DNA of 64,000 nt from Novosphingobium jiangmenense (GTDB lineage: Bacteria; Pseudomonadota; Alphaproteobacteria; Sphingomonadales; Sphingomonadaceae). Every line of letters starts with the position of its first letter. The stretch's first letter is position 1. The stretch covers positions 1 through 64,000 of the forward strand of contig NZ_JADQDC010000008.1 of the NCBI RefSeq assembly GCF_015694345.1. The letters are read 5' to 3'. Below, one piece after another: positions 33,355 to 45,976 of the stretch. A model generated the notes under the pieces. The model was not told where the DNA came from and ran no database searches. It saw only the letters and a program-made list of their open reading frames with translations. A program made the position numbers and the translations under genes.

Positions 33355-34911
33355 ATGCGTGTCGCCAAACAGATAATCGCGTTTCTGGTCGCCCTCCTGG
33401 CACTGGCATCTGCCCCCATCGCGCTGGCTGACCCGGCGGACATCAGCGCCGCGAGCCGCTCGGTCGTCCGCGTGGTCATCATCGAAAGCGACGGAGACCG
33501 GGCGCGGCTGATCACCCATGGCACCGGCTTTGCAGTCACGCCGAACCTGATCGTCACCAACGCCCACGTCGTCGAAGAGCTGCGCGGCGACGACACGCTG
33601 ATCGCAGGCGTCGTCCCTGCGGAGGGCCGCAACGGCTACCCGGCCAAGCTCGTCGCCTATTCACCCGGCAACGACCTTGCCCTGCTGCGCATCGAAGGCG
33701 GCGGCACGCTGACCCCCATCACCTTGTTCCCCGGCGCTCCGGGAGATGGCTCGGAAGTCTACGCCGTCGGCTACCCCGGCAACGTCGATCTGGCGCAGGG
33801 CCTGTCGATGGCCGATCTCGTCACGCCCCAGGAAGCGGTGAAAACCCGCGGTTATCTCTCGGGAGGACGCTCGTCGCGCTCGTTCGACACCCTGCTTCAC
33901 ACCGCTCCGCTTGGTTCGGGCAACTCCGGCGGACCGCTGCTCGATTCCTGCGGGCGCGTGATCGGCGTCAACTCGTTCGGCACGGTCAGCGACAACAGCA
34001 CCGATTCGTCGTTCTACTTCGCCATCTCGATGCGCGAGCTTGCCGCCTTCCTGCTCAAGGCCAAAGTCGATGCCCACACCAGCGGCCTGCCCTGCCGCTC
34101 CATCGCAGACCTCGATCGCGCCGAAGCCCAACGCGCCGCCGGAGATCAGGCCCGCCTCGCCGCCGAATCCGAAGCCCGCGCCCAGGCCAGCCAGCAGGCC
34201 TTGGAAAAAGCGCGCCGCGAAGCTGAGATGGCCGTGCTGTCCGAACGCGACAACGGCATGGCCCTTGCCGCCCTGCTCCTCGTCGGCGCGCTGGGCGTTG
34301 GTGGTTGGGGCATGGTCCAGGCCTCGAAGCGGCGCGGCAAGTTCCTGCGCAAGCACGTCTTCGGCGCTGCCGCCCTGCTGGTCTCGGCCATTGCTGTCTG
34401 GTTCCTGCGCCCCTCGCTCACGTCGATCGACAGCCGCGCCAAGGAAATGCTCGAAGAGCCGCAACCCTCGCCGAGCGCCTCCACCCTTGCCGCCAGCAAC
34501 GATGGCAGCGGGCGGATGATCTGCGTGCTCGATCCAGAGCGCAGCCGCGTCACCGTGTCCGATATCACCGACGTTCCGATCGACTGGAACGAAGGCGGCT
34601 GCATGAACGGCAAGACCCAGTACGGCCTCGCCAACGATGGCTGGAGCCGAATCCTCGTCCCCAATGGCGAGGAAGCCGTCTCGGTAAATTCGTATGACCC
34701 GCAGAGCCGCACCTATACGGTCGAACGCTTCCTCGTCGGCCTTGATGCCATGACCCAGGCCCGCGCTGCACGTGCGAAGCTCAGCGCTCCGGCCTGTGGC
34801 GCTGGCGAAGAGGCAGCACGCCAGTTCGGCCAGAACCAGCAGGCGATCAAGGCGCTGCTGCCGCCTGAACCCAACGAACGGATGCGCTACAACTGCCAGC
34901 CTGCGCCCTGA
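33355..34911 (+). CDS. Secreted or membrane-bound trypsin-like serine protease
   Basis: The ATG at 33355 gives 518 residues starting with a signal peptide (MRVAKQIIAFLVALLALASAPIALA); the longer frame from 33241 overlaps ada and is not supported. The S1C-type protease domain (about 30-230) has the full triad: His in VTNAHVV, Asp in GNDLALL, Ser in GSGNSGGPL. An Ala/Glu/Arg-rich coiled-coil segment (about 240-290) leads to two hydrophobic helices (about 300-320 and 335-352). A C-terminal Cys-containing domain follows, ending in NCQPAP. There is no PDZ domain, so it is not a classical DegP. It is probably periplasmic with a membrane anchor. Substrates unknown. Confidence 0.87.
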   Translation: MRVAKQIIAFLVALLALASAPIALADPADISAASRSVVRVVIIESDGDRARLITHGTGFAVTPNLIVTNAHVVEELRGDDTLIAGVVPAEGRNGYPAKLVAYSPGNDLALLRIEGGGTLTPITLFPGAPGDGSEVYAVGYPGNVDLAQGLSMADLVTPQEAVKTRGYLSGGRSSRSFDTLLHTAPLGSGNSGGPLLDSCGRVIGVNSFGTVSDNSTDSSFYFAISMRELAAFLLKAKVDAHTSGLPCRSIADLDRAEAQRAAGDQARLAAESEARAQASQQALEKARREAEMAVLSERDNGMALAALLLVGALGVGGWGMVQASKRRGKFLRKHVFGAAALLVSAIAVWFLRPSLTSIDSRAKEMLEEPQPSPSASTLAASNDGSGRMICVLDPERSRVTVSDITDVPIDWNEGGCMNGKTQYGLANDGWSRILVPNGEEAVSVNSYDPQSRTYTVERFLVGLDAMTQARAARAKLSAPACGAGEEAARQFGQNQQAIKALLPPEPNERMRYNCQPAP

Positions 34912-35078
34912 TCGCCCCGCATCAGGGAAATCACGATCATACCTATGCACAAGAAGCCAAGTCGCATCTTGTCATATCGGCCTGACGTTGCTAGGCGCGC
35001 CCCGTCTGCAGGCCACCCGGTGTTCATCGCCGGGTAATGGTCTGCCTCGGCTTATCCTGGATGAAGGAACTTCGGCGC

Positions 35079-37194
<2,116 letters not shown>

Positions 37195-37213
37195 GGTCTT
37201 AGACAACATCCAC

Positions 37214-37295
37214 TTCGTCATCCCCGCGAAGGCGGGGATCCAGAGCGAAAAAGCGCAAACCCGGACTGGATTCCCGCCTGCGCGGGAATGACGAA
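37214..37295. repeat. Extragenic palindromic element inside the atp operon (TCATCCCCGCG type, copy 1)
   Basis: Arms TTCGTCATCCCCGCG and CGCGGGAATGACGAA flank an inner GGATCCAG...CTGGATTCC pair. The 82-base unit fills most of the atpA-atpG gap and is nearly the same as 40066-40146. Confidence 0.93.
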
Positions 37296-37312
37296 AGAGG
37301 AAGGAAACGAGA

Positions 37313-39669
<2,357 letters not shown>

Positions 39670-39715
39670 TTGACCTAGCTCCCCGGGTCCGCCCGGGGAG
39701 ACCGAAAGGCTAGAG

Positions 39716-39973
39716 ATGTCTCTCCACTTCGAACTCGTCACCCCGGCCCGCCTCGTCCGTTCGGAAGAGGTCCACATGGTCGTCGTTCCCGGCACCGACG
39801 GTGAATTCGGCGTGCTGGAAGGCCACGCACCGTTCATGTCGACGGTGAAGGACGGGACGATCAAGGTCTACAAGTCGGCAGGGTCGGCCCCTGAAGAGAT
39901 AACGGTCCAGGGCGGCTTCGCCGAAGTCGGCGCCAAGGGCCTTACGGTTCTTGCCGAACACGTCGAAGGCTGA
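39716..39973 (+). CDS. atpC: F1F0 ATP synthase subunit epsilon, short form
   Basis: This 85-residue protein starts [44 protein letters not shown], the N-terminal beta-sandwich of epsilon that contacts gamma and the c-ring. The usual C-terminal two-helix domain (about 45-50 residues in E. coli) is missing; the protein stops at EHVEG. Short epsilons occur in sphingomonads, so this is probably natural and not a truncation. If so, ATP hydrolysis cannot be inhibited by the epsilon helices here. It is the last gene of the operon; a terminator follows at 39993. Confidence 0.95.
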   Translation: MSLHFELVTPARLVRSEEVHMVVVPGTDGEFGVLEGHAPFMSTVKDGTIKVYKSAGSAPEEITVQGGFAEVGAKGLTVLAEHVEG

Positions 39974-39992
39974 TCTGCCTTAACCGACACGC

Positions 39993-40027
39993 AAAGGGGC
40001 TGGTCCGCAAGGACCGGCCCTTTCCGT
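39993..40027 (+). terminator. Rho-independent terminator of the atp operon
   Basis: AAAGGGGCTGGTCC, loop GCAA, then GGACCGGCCCTTT followed by a short T-rich run, starting 20 bases after atpC. Confidence 0.85.
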
Positions 40028-40065
40028 TTGTGGCGGTCGGAACCTCCTGCTTGCCAGGAAATGCT

Positions 40066-40146
40066 TTCGTCATCCCCGCGAAGGCGGGGAGCCAGAGCAA
40101 CTCGGCGCAGACGAAGTCTGGATTCCCGCCTACGCGGGAATGACGA
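40066..40146. repeat. Extragenic palindromic element after the atp operon (TCATCCCCGCG type, copy 2)
   Basis: This 81-base unit has the same arms and inner CTGGATTCCCGCC sequence as copy 1 at 37214. It lies in the 258-base gap between the atp terminator and the O-demethylase gene. The rest of the gap (40147-40285) is AT-richer and is the probable promoter region of that gene. Confidence 0.92.
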
Positions 40147-40250
40147 GACAGGCCACGTGTTCGCACAAATCCGTACGCGTCACATACAATTTTTCACCCA
40201 ATTCAGCATTCCGAACTTTTCAAGCACGCGAAAATGAGGCATGGCGAGTC

Positions 40251-40263
40251 CATATCCGTGAAA
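40251..40263. promoter_or_regulatory. Candidate operator upstream of the O-demethylase gene
   Basis: CATATCCGTGAAA, also present at 45978-45990 upstream of the MetE-like gene. It lies 22 bases before the start codon; with the preceding base it forms an imperfect T(C/T)CA-N6-TGAA inverted repeat. Confidence 0.45.
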
Positions 40264-40285
40264 TCGCATCGGGAGAGCTTGAGAA

Positions 40286-41674
40286 ATGTCCCAGACCCTA
40301 GAGCAGGTCATCCAGAACGCCGGTGACCTCGTCAACTTCGTCCGCAACCAGCAGGTCGGCCCCAACGTCTATCCCGGCGTTCCGGCGGAATACTCGAACT
40401 GGCGCAACGAACAGTGGGCATGGGCACACTCTGCCGTTCTCTACAACCAGTCGTACCACATGGTCGATCTGGCGGTTAAGGGGCCGGACGCCTTCAAGAT
40501 GCTCGAGCACCTCGGCATCAACTCGTTCAAGAACTTCCAGCCGGACCGCGCCAAGCAGTTCGTCCCCGTCACCCCCGATGGCTATGTCATCGGCGACGTG
40601 ATCCTGTTCTACCTCGACGAGAACCACTTCAATCTCGTCGGCCGCGCGCCGACGATCGAATGGGTCGAGTACCACGCCGCTTCGGGCAACTGGAACGTCA
40701 CCGTGGAGCGTGACGAGCGCTGGGCGATGCGCACCGATGGCAAGCGCAACTCCTACCGCTTCCAGATCCAGGGCCCGAACGCGATGATGATCATCGAGAA
40801 GGCCACCGGCAAGTCCGCACCGGATCTCAAGTTCTTCCACATGACCCGCATGACCATCGGCGGCAAGGAAGTGCGCGCGCTGCGCCACGGCATGGCTGGC
40901 CAGCCCGGTTTCGAACTGATGGGCCCGTGGGAAGACTACGGCGCCGTCCACGCCGCGCTGGTCGAAGCCGGCAAGGAGTTCCAGATGGCGCTCGTCGGCG
41001 GCCGCGCCTACTCGTCGAACACGCTGGAATCGGGTTGGATCCCCTCGCCCTTCCCCGCGATCTACACCGGCGAGGCGCTGCGCCCCTATCGTGAATGGCT
41101 CTCGGCCAACTCCTACGAAGCAAAGTGCTCGGTCGGCGGCAGCTACGTTCCCGAGAGCATCGAAGGCTACTACACCACGCCGTGGGACCTCGGTTACGGC
41201 CCGTTCGTCAAGTTCGACCATGACTTCATCGGCCGCGCCGCGCTCGAGAAGATGGCCGCTGCCGGCAATCACCGCACCAAGGTGACCCTCGCGCTCGACA
41301 ACGAAGACGTCATGCGCGTCCAGTCCTCGGCGCTGAGCAAGGGCGATCGCGCAAAGTTCATGGAGTACCCGAGCGCGGTCTACTCGATGCACCCGTTCGA
41401 TCAGGTCCTCGCCGATGGCAAGATGGTCGGCCTCTCCACCTGGATCGGCTACACCGCAAACGAAGGCAAGTTCCTCACTCTCGCGATGATGGAACCGGGC
41501 TTCGTCGAGCCGGGTACCGAAGTCAGCCTGCTGTGGGGCGAGCCCAACGGCGGCACGACCAAGCCGACCGTCGAGCCCCACGTCCAGACCGAAATCAAGG
41601 CGACCGTTGCCGCGGTCCCCTACTCGGAAGTCGCGCGCGACAGCTACGCCGAAGGCTGGCGCACCAAGAAGTAA
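40286..41674 (+). CDS. Tetrahydrofolate-dependent aromatic O-demethylase (LigM/DesA type)
   Basis: This 462-residue protein belongs to the GcvT-like aminomethyltransferase family. It matches my recollection of Sphingobium LigM across long stretches: WRNEQWAWAHSAVL, HMVDL, KQFVPVTPDGYVIGD, RFQIQGPNA, LRHGMAGQPGFEL, RAYSSNTLESGWIPSP and GYGPFVKFDHDFIGR. LigM moves the methyl group of vanillate or 3-O-methylgallate to tetrahydrofolate; DesA does so for syringate. Which substrate applies here cannot be read from the sequence. The adjacent LigE/LigP-like GST supports lignin-derived aromatics. It is preceded by a candidate operator and ends in a strong terminator, so it is monocistronic. Confidence 0.9.
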   Translation: MSQTLEQVIQNAGDLVNFVRNQQVGPNVYPGVPAEYSNWRNEQWAWAHSAVLYNQSYHMVDLAVKGPDAFKMLEHLGINSFKNFQPDRAKQFVPVTPDGYVIGDVILFYLDENHFNLVGRAPTIEWVEYHAASGNWNVTVERDERWAMRTDGKRNSYRFQIQGPNAMMIIEKATGKSAPDLKFFHMTRMTIGGKEVRALRHGMAGQPGFELMGPWEDYGAVHAALVEAGKEFQMALVGGRAYSSNTLESGWIPSPFPAIYTGEALRPYREWLSANSYEAKCSVGGSYVPESIEGYYTTPWDLGYGPFVKFDHDFIGRAALEKMAAAGNHRTKVTLALDNEDVMRVQSSALSKGDRAKFMEYPSAVYSMHPFDQVLADGKMVGLSTWIGYTANEGKFLTLAMMEPGFVEPGTEVSLLWGEPNGGTTKPTVEPHVQTEIKATVAAVPYSEVARDSYAEGWRTKK

Positions 41675-41699
41675 TCTTTGGGCCACAAGCCCGAAAGCG

Positions 41700-41744
41700 A
41701 GAGCGCCGGCCCATCCCGACGGGTTCGGCGCTCTTTGCGTTTCT
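41700..41744 (+). terminator. Rho-independent terminator after the O-demethylase gene
   Basis: Perfect 9-base stem AGAGCGCCG (41700-41708) with CGGCGCTCT (41726-41734), then TTGCGTTT. A smaller CCCGACGGG hairpin nests in the loop. Confidence 0.87.
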
Positions 41745-41811
41745 GCTGAAAATTAGTTTGTGTTACTAACAATATCTGGCAGACTGATCGCAACGACGAG
41801 AGAGGATTCCC

Positions 41812-42651
41812 ATGGCCGCCAACAACACCATTACCTTCTACGACCTCGCCCTTTCCACCGGCGCGACGATCAGTCCGTTCGTCTGGGCAACCAAGTACGC
41901 GCTCAAGCACAAGGGCTTCGATCTCGATGTCGTGCCGGGCGGCTTTACCGGCATTCTTGAGCGCACCGGCGGCAAGACCGAGCGCCTGCCTGCCATCGTC
42001 GACGACGGCGAATGGGTGCTCGATAGCTGGGGCATCGTCGAATACCTCGATGCCAAGTATCCCGACCGCCCGGCCCTGATTCCGCATGAAAGCGTTGCCG
42101 CAACATTGAAGGCGCTCGACCACTGGTTCTGGAACGCCGCTGTCGGCCCGTGGATGTTCTGCTTCTGCGCCGATTACCGCGATCTCTCGGTCCCCGCAGA
42201 CCACGAATACGTCACCCACAGCCGCGAGAAGATGCTCGGCCGCAAGCTCGAGGACGTCCAGGCCGGTCGCGAGGAGCGCCTGCCCAAGATCAGCGCCGCG
42301 CTCGAACCGCTGCGTGCAGCACTCGGCCAGCACGAATGGCTCGGCGGCTCCTCTCCGAACTATGCCGACTTCCGCATCATGGGCGGCATCCTGTTCACCG
42401 CCTCGGTCTGCAAGACGCCGGTCCTTGCCAACGACGATCCGCTGCGTCCGTGGATCGAACGCTGCCTCGATCTCTACGGCGGCCTCGGTCGGCACCCCGG
42501 CCTGTTTCCGCTGTTCGGCCTTGAGCAGCGCGAAGGCGATCCCGAACTGTTCAACCGCGCGGCGGGCCAAGGCGGCATCTACAAGCGCAACACCGGCCCG
42601 GATTCGACCCGCGCCGAAACCCAGCGCATCACCGAAGGCATGAAGAAGTAA
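41812..42651 (+). CDS. Glutathione S-transferase, LigE/LigP-type beta-etherase family
   Basis: This 279-residue protein is unlike ordinary GSTs in length and sequence. It has the FuA-class features SPFVWATKYALKHKGFDLDVVPGGFTGILERTGGKTERLPAIVDDGEWVLDSWGIVEYLDAKYPDRPAL at the N-terminus. The C-terminal part has GRKLEDVQAGREERLP and LYGGLGRHPGLFPLFGLEQREGDPELF, all close to what I recall of LigE and LigP. Those enzymes cleave beta-aryl ether bonds of lignin dimers using glutathione. Its position beside a LigM/DesA-type demethylase fits. Stereospecificity and substrate are not deducible. It has its own promoter region (41745-41811) and terminator. Confidence 0.88.
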   Translation: MAANNTITFYDLALSTGATISPFVWATKYALKHKGFDLDVVPGGFTGILERTGGKTERLPAIVDDGEWVLDSWGIVEYLDAKYPDRPALIPHESVAATLKALDHWFWNAAVGPWMFCFCADYRDLSVPADHEYVTHSREKMLGRKLEDVQAGREERLPKISAALEPLRAALGQHEWLGGSSPNYADFRIMGGILFTASVCKTPVLANDDPLRPWIERCLDLYGGLGRHPGLFPLFGLEQREGDPELFNRAAGQGGIYKRNTGPDSTRAETQRITEGMKK

Positions 42652-42673
42652 GCGACCGGGGCTTGAGCGAACG

Positions 42674-42700
42674 GGGCCGGAGCGATCCGGCCCTTATTTC
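42674..42700 (+). terminator. Rho-independent terminator after the GST gene
   Basis: GGGCCGGA, loop GCGA, TCCGGCCC, then TTATTTCTT. The T tract reads into the last codons of the convergent nucleoside hydrolase gene. Confidence 0.88.
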
Positions 42701-43695
42701 TTGAGCTTGGCCAGCATGTCGCCAAAGGTCAGGCGGGTGTCGATGGTCACATAGACGCGGATCGGCCTGCCCTTCGGGTTCGGCTTGTAGGTCCCGTCCG
42801 CCTGAATGCTCGGCGCGGGCACCATGACGTAATCGCTCGACGACGGATCGGCCTCGAACGCCGATTGCAGCGCGGTCAACGTCACCAGCGGACTGTCGCC
42901 AAGCGCGTAGGCTTCGCCCACCTTCAGCCCCATGCCTGCGGCAGCGGCAGAAATGCCCTCGATCTGCCCGGCAAGCCAGGCTCCGGTGCCGCCCTGGGCC
43001 TTCATCTGCTCAAGCTCGGCCATCGAGAACAGCATGCGGCGGTAGGTGTTGCGCGGCACCTGCCAGATCGCAATGTCGGAGCGGTTGAAGATCACCTGCG
43101 CCGCGGCGACGTCGATCGTCATGTTGTATTCGCCGGGCGAACCTCCGGGCACTGGCAGTCCTAGCCCGGGATACTCCGGCCCACCGATCCACACCAGCGT
43201 CAGCCGCTTGCCGATGCGCGGCTCGATCAGGCACGCCGACGCCAGATCGGTGAGCCCAGCACCGGCGCAGTAGAACAGCGGCAGCGAGTCATCGCGCATG
43301 GCCTCGGCGATGATTGCATCGGTCGCAGCCGTGCGGGCGGGAACCGTCATCGACGGCATGGCCTTCTCGGCTCCGGCAAGGACGGGCACCTTGTCCGTCA
43401 GCCCCATCACCCCCATCAATTCGCGGGCGCGGTTGGCGGAGTCCGTTGCCTGATGATCGGATTTGGCCCAGGCCTCATCGGCGTGGAGGTGCGAACCTAT
43501 GATCGCACGGATGTCGATGGACGGCGAGCGCAGATGCTGCGCCAGTTGCACCAGCCCATCGGGATCGCCCGAAAAGTCGTTGTCGCAGATCACGCGGTAG
43601 CGGCGCTGGTCTGCCGCAGCCCTGACCAGACCGGGTGCCGCCATAGCGCCGACAACAGCGGGCAGCAGCCCCAGGAATGAACGTCGCTCCATCAT
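42694..43695 (-). CDS. Exported nucleoside hydrolase-like protein
   Basis: This 333-residue protein starts MMERRSFLGLLPAVVGAMAAPGLVRAA, a signal peptide with an RR pair that could use the Tat route. The N-terminal motif CDNDFSGDPDGLVQL corresponds to the calcium-binding DxDxxxDD loop of inosine-uridine nucleoside hydrolases, but with an altered arrangement. LTLVWIGGPEYPG and AEYNMTIDVAAAQVIF-like segments (here GEYNMTID) also fit the fold. Export and the altered loop suggest a substrate other than a cytoplasmic nucleoside. Its ATG overlaps the IclR stop (ATGA), so it is the last gene of a four-gene operon. Confidence 0.83.
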   Translation of the reverse strand: MMERRSFLGLLPAVVGAMAAPGLVRAAADQRRYRVICDNDFSGDPDGLVQLAQHLRSPSIDIRAIIGSHLHADEAWAKSDHQATDSANRARELMGVMGLTDKVPVLAGAEKAMPSMTVPARTAATDAIIAEAMRDDSLPLFYCAGAGLTDLASACLIEPRIGKRLTLVWIGGPEYPGLGLPVPGGSPGEYNMTIDVAAAQVIFNRSDIAIWQVPRNTYRRMLFSMAELEQMKAQGGTGAWLAGQIEGISAAAAGMGLKVGEAYALGDSPLVTLTALQSAFEADPSSSDYVMVPAPSIQADGTYKPNPKGRPIRVYVTIDTRLTFGDMLAKLKK

Positions 43696-44435
43696 TTCAC
43701 CGCTCCTGCGCTACGGAGCAGGAGTTCGCGGATCCGGCTCGCCAATTCTTCAGTGAAGCGCACTGCCGGCACCGCCACGCTGAACGCGCCCGCCAGTTGC
43801 TCGTCGATCCACACCGGTACCGCCATGCCGCAGATGCCGACCGTCGCCTCTTCCTGCGCGAGGCTGAAGCCGGTCGCCATGATCTCCGCGAAGTCGGCGC
43901 GTAGCTCCTGCTCGGTCGTGCGCGTCTGCGGGGTCAGCTTGGCGCGCTCGGTCTCGGCGAAATACCGCTCCATCTCTGCCGGAGGCAGCCACGCCGCCAT
44001 GATCTTGCCCGCAGCAAGGGCATGGAGCGGGCGCCGCGTGCCGGGATCGACCGCATAGCGCAGCGCCTGATCGCTGGCCTCGGTGACCAGCGCCTCCACT
44101 TCCCAGCCACGGCGAACCATGAACGACGATGTCTCGTTCAGTTCGCTGCGCAGCGCCCGCACCAGCGGCGCCACGCGATCCTCGAGCGTGAGCGCCGCGT
44201 CGGGCGCGCGCAGCCGCTGCAGGCCCGGCCCCGGCAGATAGCGCCGACCTTCCCGCGTCAGGTAGCCACGCTCGGTCAGCGTGGCGAGGAGGTAGGACAG
44301 GCTGCTGACCGGGATCGCCAGCGCGCCCGCGATCTCCTGCGCCACCGCGCCCTGCCGGTTGGCGACGACGTACTCGATCACGTCGAGCGTGCGCATCGCC
44401 GACTTCACCGGGTTCGAGGCAGCAGGGGCGTTCAC
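43692..44435 (-). CDS. IclR family transcriptional regulator
   Basis: This 247-residue regulator starts at GTG 44435, overlapping the stop of the SnoaL-like gene (GTGA). The N-terminal winged helix (SAMRTLDVIEYVVANRQGAVAQEIAGALAIPVSSLSYLLATLTERGYL) is followed by the IclR effector-binding domain, with HALAAGKIMAAWLP and ICGMAVPVWIDEQLAGAFSVAVPAVRF. IclR proteins often control aromatic catabolism and bind small organic acids. It is encoded within the operon it may regulate. The shared motif upstream of the MetE-like and O-demethylase genes is a candidate target; that link is inference. Confidence 0.92.
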   Translation of the reverse strand: MNAPAASNPVKSAMRTLDVIEYVVANRQGAVAQEIAGALAIPVSSLSYLLATLTERGYLTREGRRYLPGPGLQRLRAPDAALTLEDRVAPLVRALRSELNETSSFMVRRGWEVEALVTEASDQALRYAVDPGTRRPLHALAAGKIMAAWLPPAEMERYFAETERAKLTPQTRTTEQELRADFAEIMATGFSLAQEEATVGICGMAVPVWIDEQLAGAFSVAVPAVRFTEELASRIRELLLRSAGAVK

Positions 44436-44824
44436 TTGAACGTCAGGCTCCCGCGCCGCTCGGCAAAGCGCCAGCCATCGGCGGTCAGCACGAAGCGGTC
44501 GTGGAAGGAGCCGACCAGCGGCGCGCCCTCGCCCGTGAACAGCAGCATCGCGCTGGTGCCGCGTGCAGTGGCCGGGCCTTCGACGTCGATGACCACATTC
44601 GAGCAGACATGCCGCGTCGTGCGCGGCGGGCGGGCCTTGAACGCCGCAAGGATAGCCTCGCGACCCTCAACGCCCTGATCGGGCGCGGTCGGACGGTACA
44701 TCACGCCATCCTCGGCGTAGAGCGCCGCCACCTCGTCCCACCGCGCATCGTCGTTGAGATTGGCGTAAAGCGCGACGAGGCGGGCGCAGTCGTGCTCTGC
44801 GGCGCGGCGATCCTCGGGGCTCAC
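44432..44824 (-). CDS. SnoaL-like / NTF2-fold protein
   Basis: The GTG at 44824 overlaps the upstream stop (GTGA) and gives 130 residues (SPEDRRAAEHDCARLVALYANLNDDARWDEVAALYAEDGVM in the product). This is the SnoaL/nuclear transport factor 2-like cone fold, used by small isomerases, cyclases, dioxygenase beta-like subunits and ring-cleavage accessories. The ending FHDRFVLTADGWRFAERRGSLTF is typical. The longer frame to 44878 runs into the MetE-like gene and is not supported. It is translationally coupled on both sides. Its substrate is unknown; given the neighbours, a small aromatic or C1-related compound is possible. Confidence 0.85.
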   Translation of the reverse strand: MSPEDRRAAEHDCARLVALYANLNDDARWDEVAALYAEDGVMYRPTAPDQGVEGREAILAAFKARPPRTTRHVCSNVVIDVEGPATARGTSAMLLFTGEGAPLVGSFHDRFVLTADGWRFAERRGSLTFK

Positions 44825-45954
44825 AGGCGGCTCGCAGCGATGTCGGCACCTTCGCGCAGCGACTTGAGCTTGCGCCACGTCACGATGGGATCGAGCTTGC
44901 CATAGCCGGCGAAGGTGCCGAAGCCGCAGTCGGTGCTGGCGACCACACGGTCCGCGCCGACGAAGCTGGCGAAGCGTTCGATGCGCTGGGCGATCAGTTC
45001 GGGATGCTCGATGTAGTTCGAGCAGGTATCGATCAGGCCGGGCGCGAGGATCTTGTGGTCAGGCAGCTTGGCGTCCCGCCACACGGTCCATTCGTGCTCG
45101 TGACGCGGGTTGGCGCCCTCGAACAGGATCGTGGCGGGGCGAGCCTTGATCACGATGTCGATCACGCGTTCGAGCGGAATGTCGTGATCGTGCGGGCCTT
45201 CGTAGTTGCCCCAGCAGATGTGCATGCGCATCTTTTCGGGCGGGATGTTGGCGGTTGCTGCATTGAGCGCCTCGACGTTGGCAGCGGCAACCTTGAGGAA
45301 GTCCTCCTCCGACATGTCCTGGTAGCCGGTGTGGCGGCTCATCGCGAGGTCGGGGCAATCGAGCTGGAGGTAGAAGCCCTCGCCCACGATCGTCTCGTAT
45401 TCCTCGCGCATCGCATCGGCGAGGTCGGCGAGGTAGGCTTCGTGGCTGGGGTAGTGGCGATTGACCTGGAAGGCGGTGATCAGGCCGGGCGATGCCGCGT
45501 TCATGAAGGCTTCGGTATCGGGCGCGGCGTGATTGGCGAGCGCGGCCTTGAAGCGGCGGATGTCGTCGTGCAGCGGCTGCAGCGTGACCTTGCGGACCGG
45601 GCCGATGCACGAGGCGCGGACGAATTCCTGGCTACCCATGATCGCCGAGAGCTTCTTGGCGAGGTTGGGCACTTCGGCGAGGTCGGCGGCGGGCTTGCGG
45701 TCGATGTGGCCGCCGAAGCCTGAGAGACGCTCGATCATGTAGGTCGAGTAGCCAACCTTGCCGAGTTCGCCATCGGAGACCACCGAGACGCCGGCCTCGA
45801 CCTGCATCTTCACTGCGGCGTCGACGGCGGCGGAGACCTTGGCGTCGAACTCGGTGGTGTCGTAGGCCTCGCCCTTGTCGCGGGCGAGCAGGAGCGGGGT
45901 GAGTTCGTCGCCGCGCGGGAGGCTGCCGACGTGGGTGGTCTTGATCTTTGCCAT
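44821..45954 (-). CDS. MetE C-terminal-like (cobalamin-independent methionine synthase family) methyltransferase
   Basis: I choose the ATG at 45954 (MAKIKTTHVGSLPRGDE, 377 residues) with GAGG upstream. It corresponds to the C-terminal, zinc-bearing barrel of MetE without the N-terminal half. The zinc ligands appear conserved: HIC (about residues 244-246), Glu in LFEGANPRHEHEW and Cys in STDCGFGTF (about 342). The family activates a thiol for methylation using a methyl donor such as methyl-tetrahydrofolate. It is the first gene of an operon with the SnoaL-like, IclR and nucleoside hydrolase genes. It could instead be an epoxyalkane:CoM transferase-like member. The donor and acceptor are unknown. 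Confidence 0.88.
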   Translation of the reverse strand: MAKIKTTHVGSLPRGDELTPLLLARDKGEAYDTTEFDAKVSAAVDAAVKMQVEAGVSVVSDGELGKVGYSTYMIERLSGFGGHIDRKPAADLAEVPNLAKKLSAIMGSQEFVRASCIGPVRKVTLQPLHDDIRRFKAALANHAAPDTEAFMNAASPGLITAFQVNRHYPSHEAYLADLADAMREEYETIVGEGFYLQLDCPDLAMSRHTGYQDMSEEDFLKVAAANVEALNAATANIPPEKMRMHICWGNYEGPHDHDIPLERVIDIVIKARPATILFEGANPRHEHEWTVWRDAKLPDHKILAPGLIDTCSNYIEHPELIAQRIERFASFVGADRVVASTDCGFGTFAGYGKLDPIVTWRKLKSLREGADIAASRL

Positions 45955-45976
45955 TTCAGAAAGCCTCATCCGCAGT

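Noticed and set aside
34912..35078. tRNA or small RNA between the protease gene and atpH
   Set aside because: No cloverleaf or strong hairpin with a T tract; only a short CCCGG/CCGGG stem near 35020.
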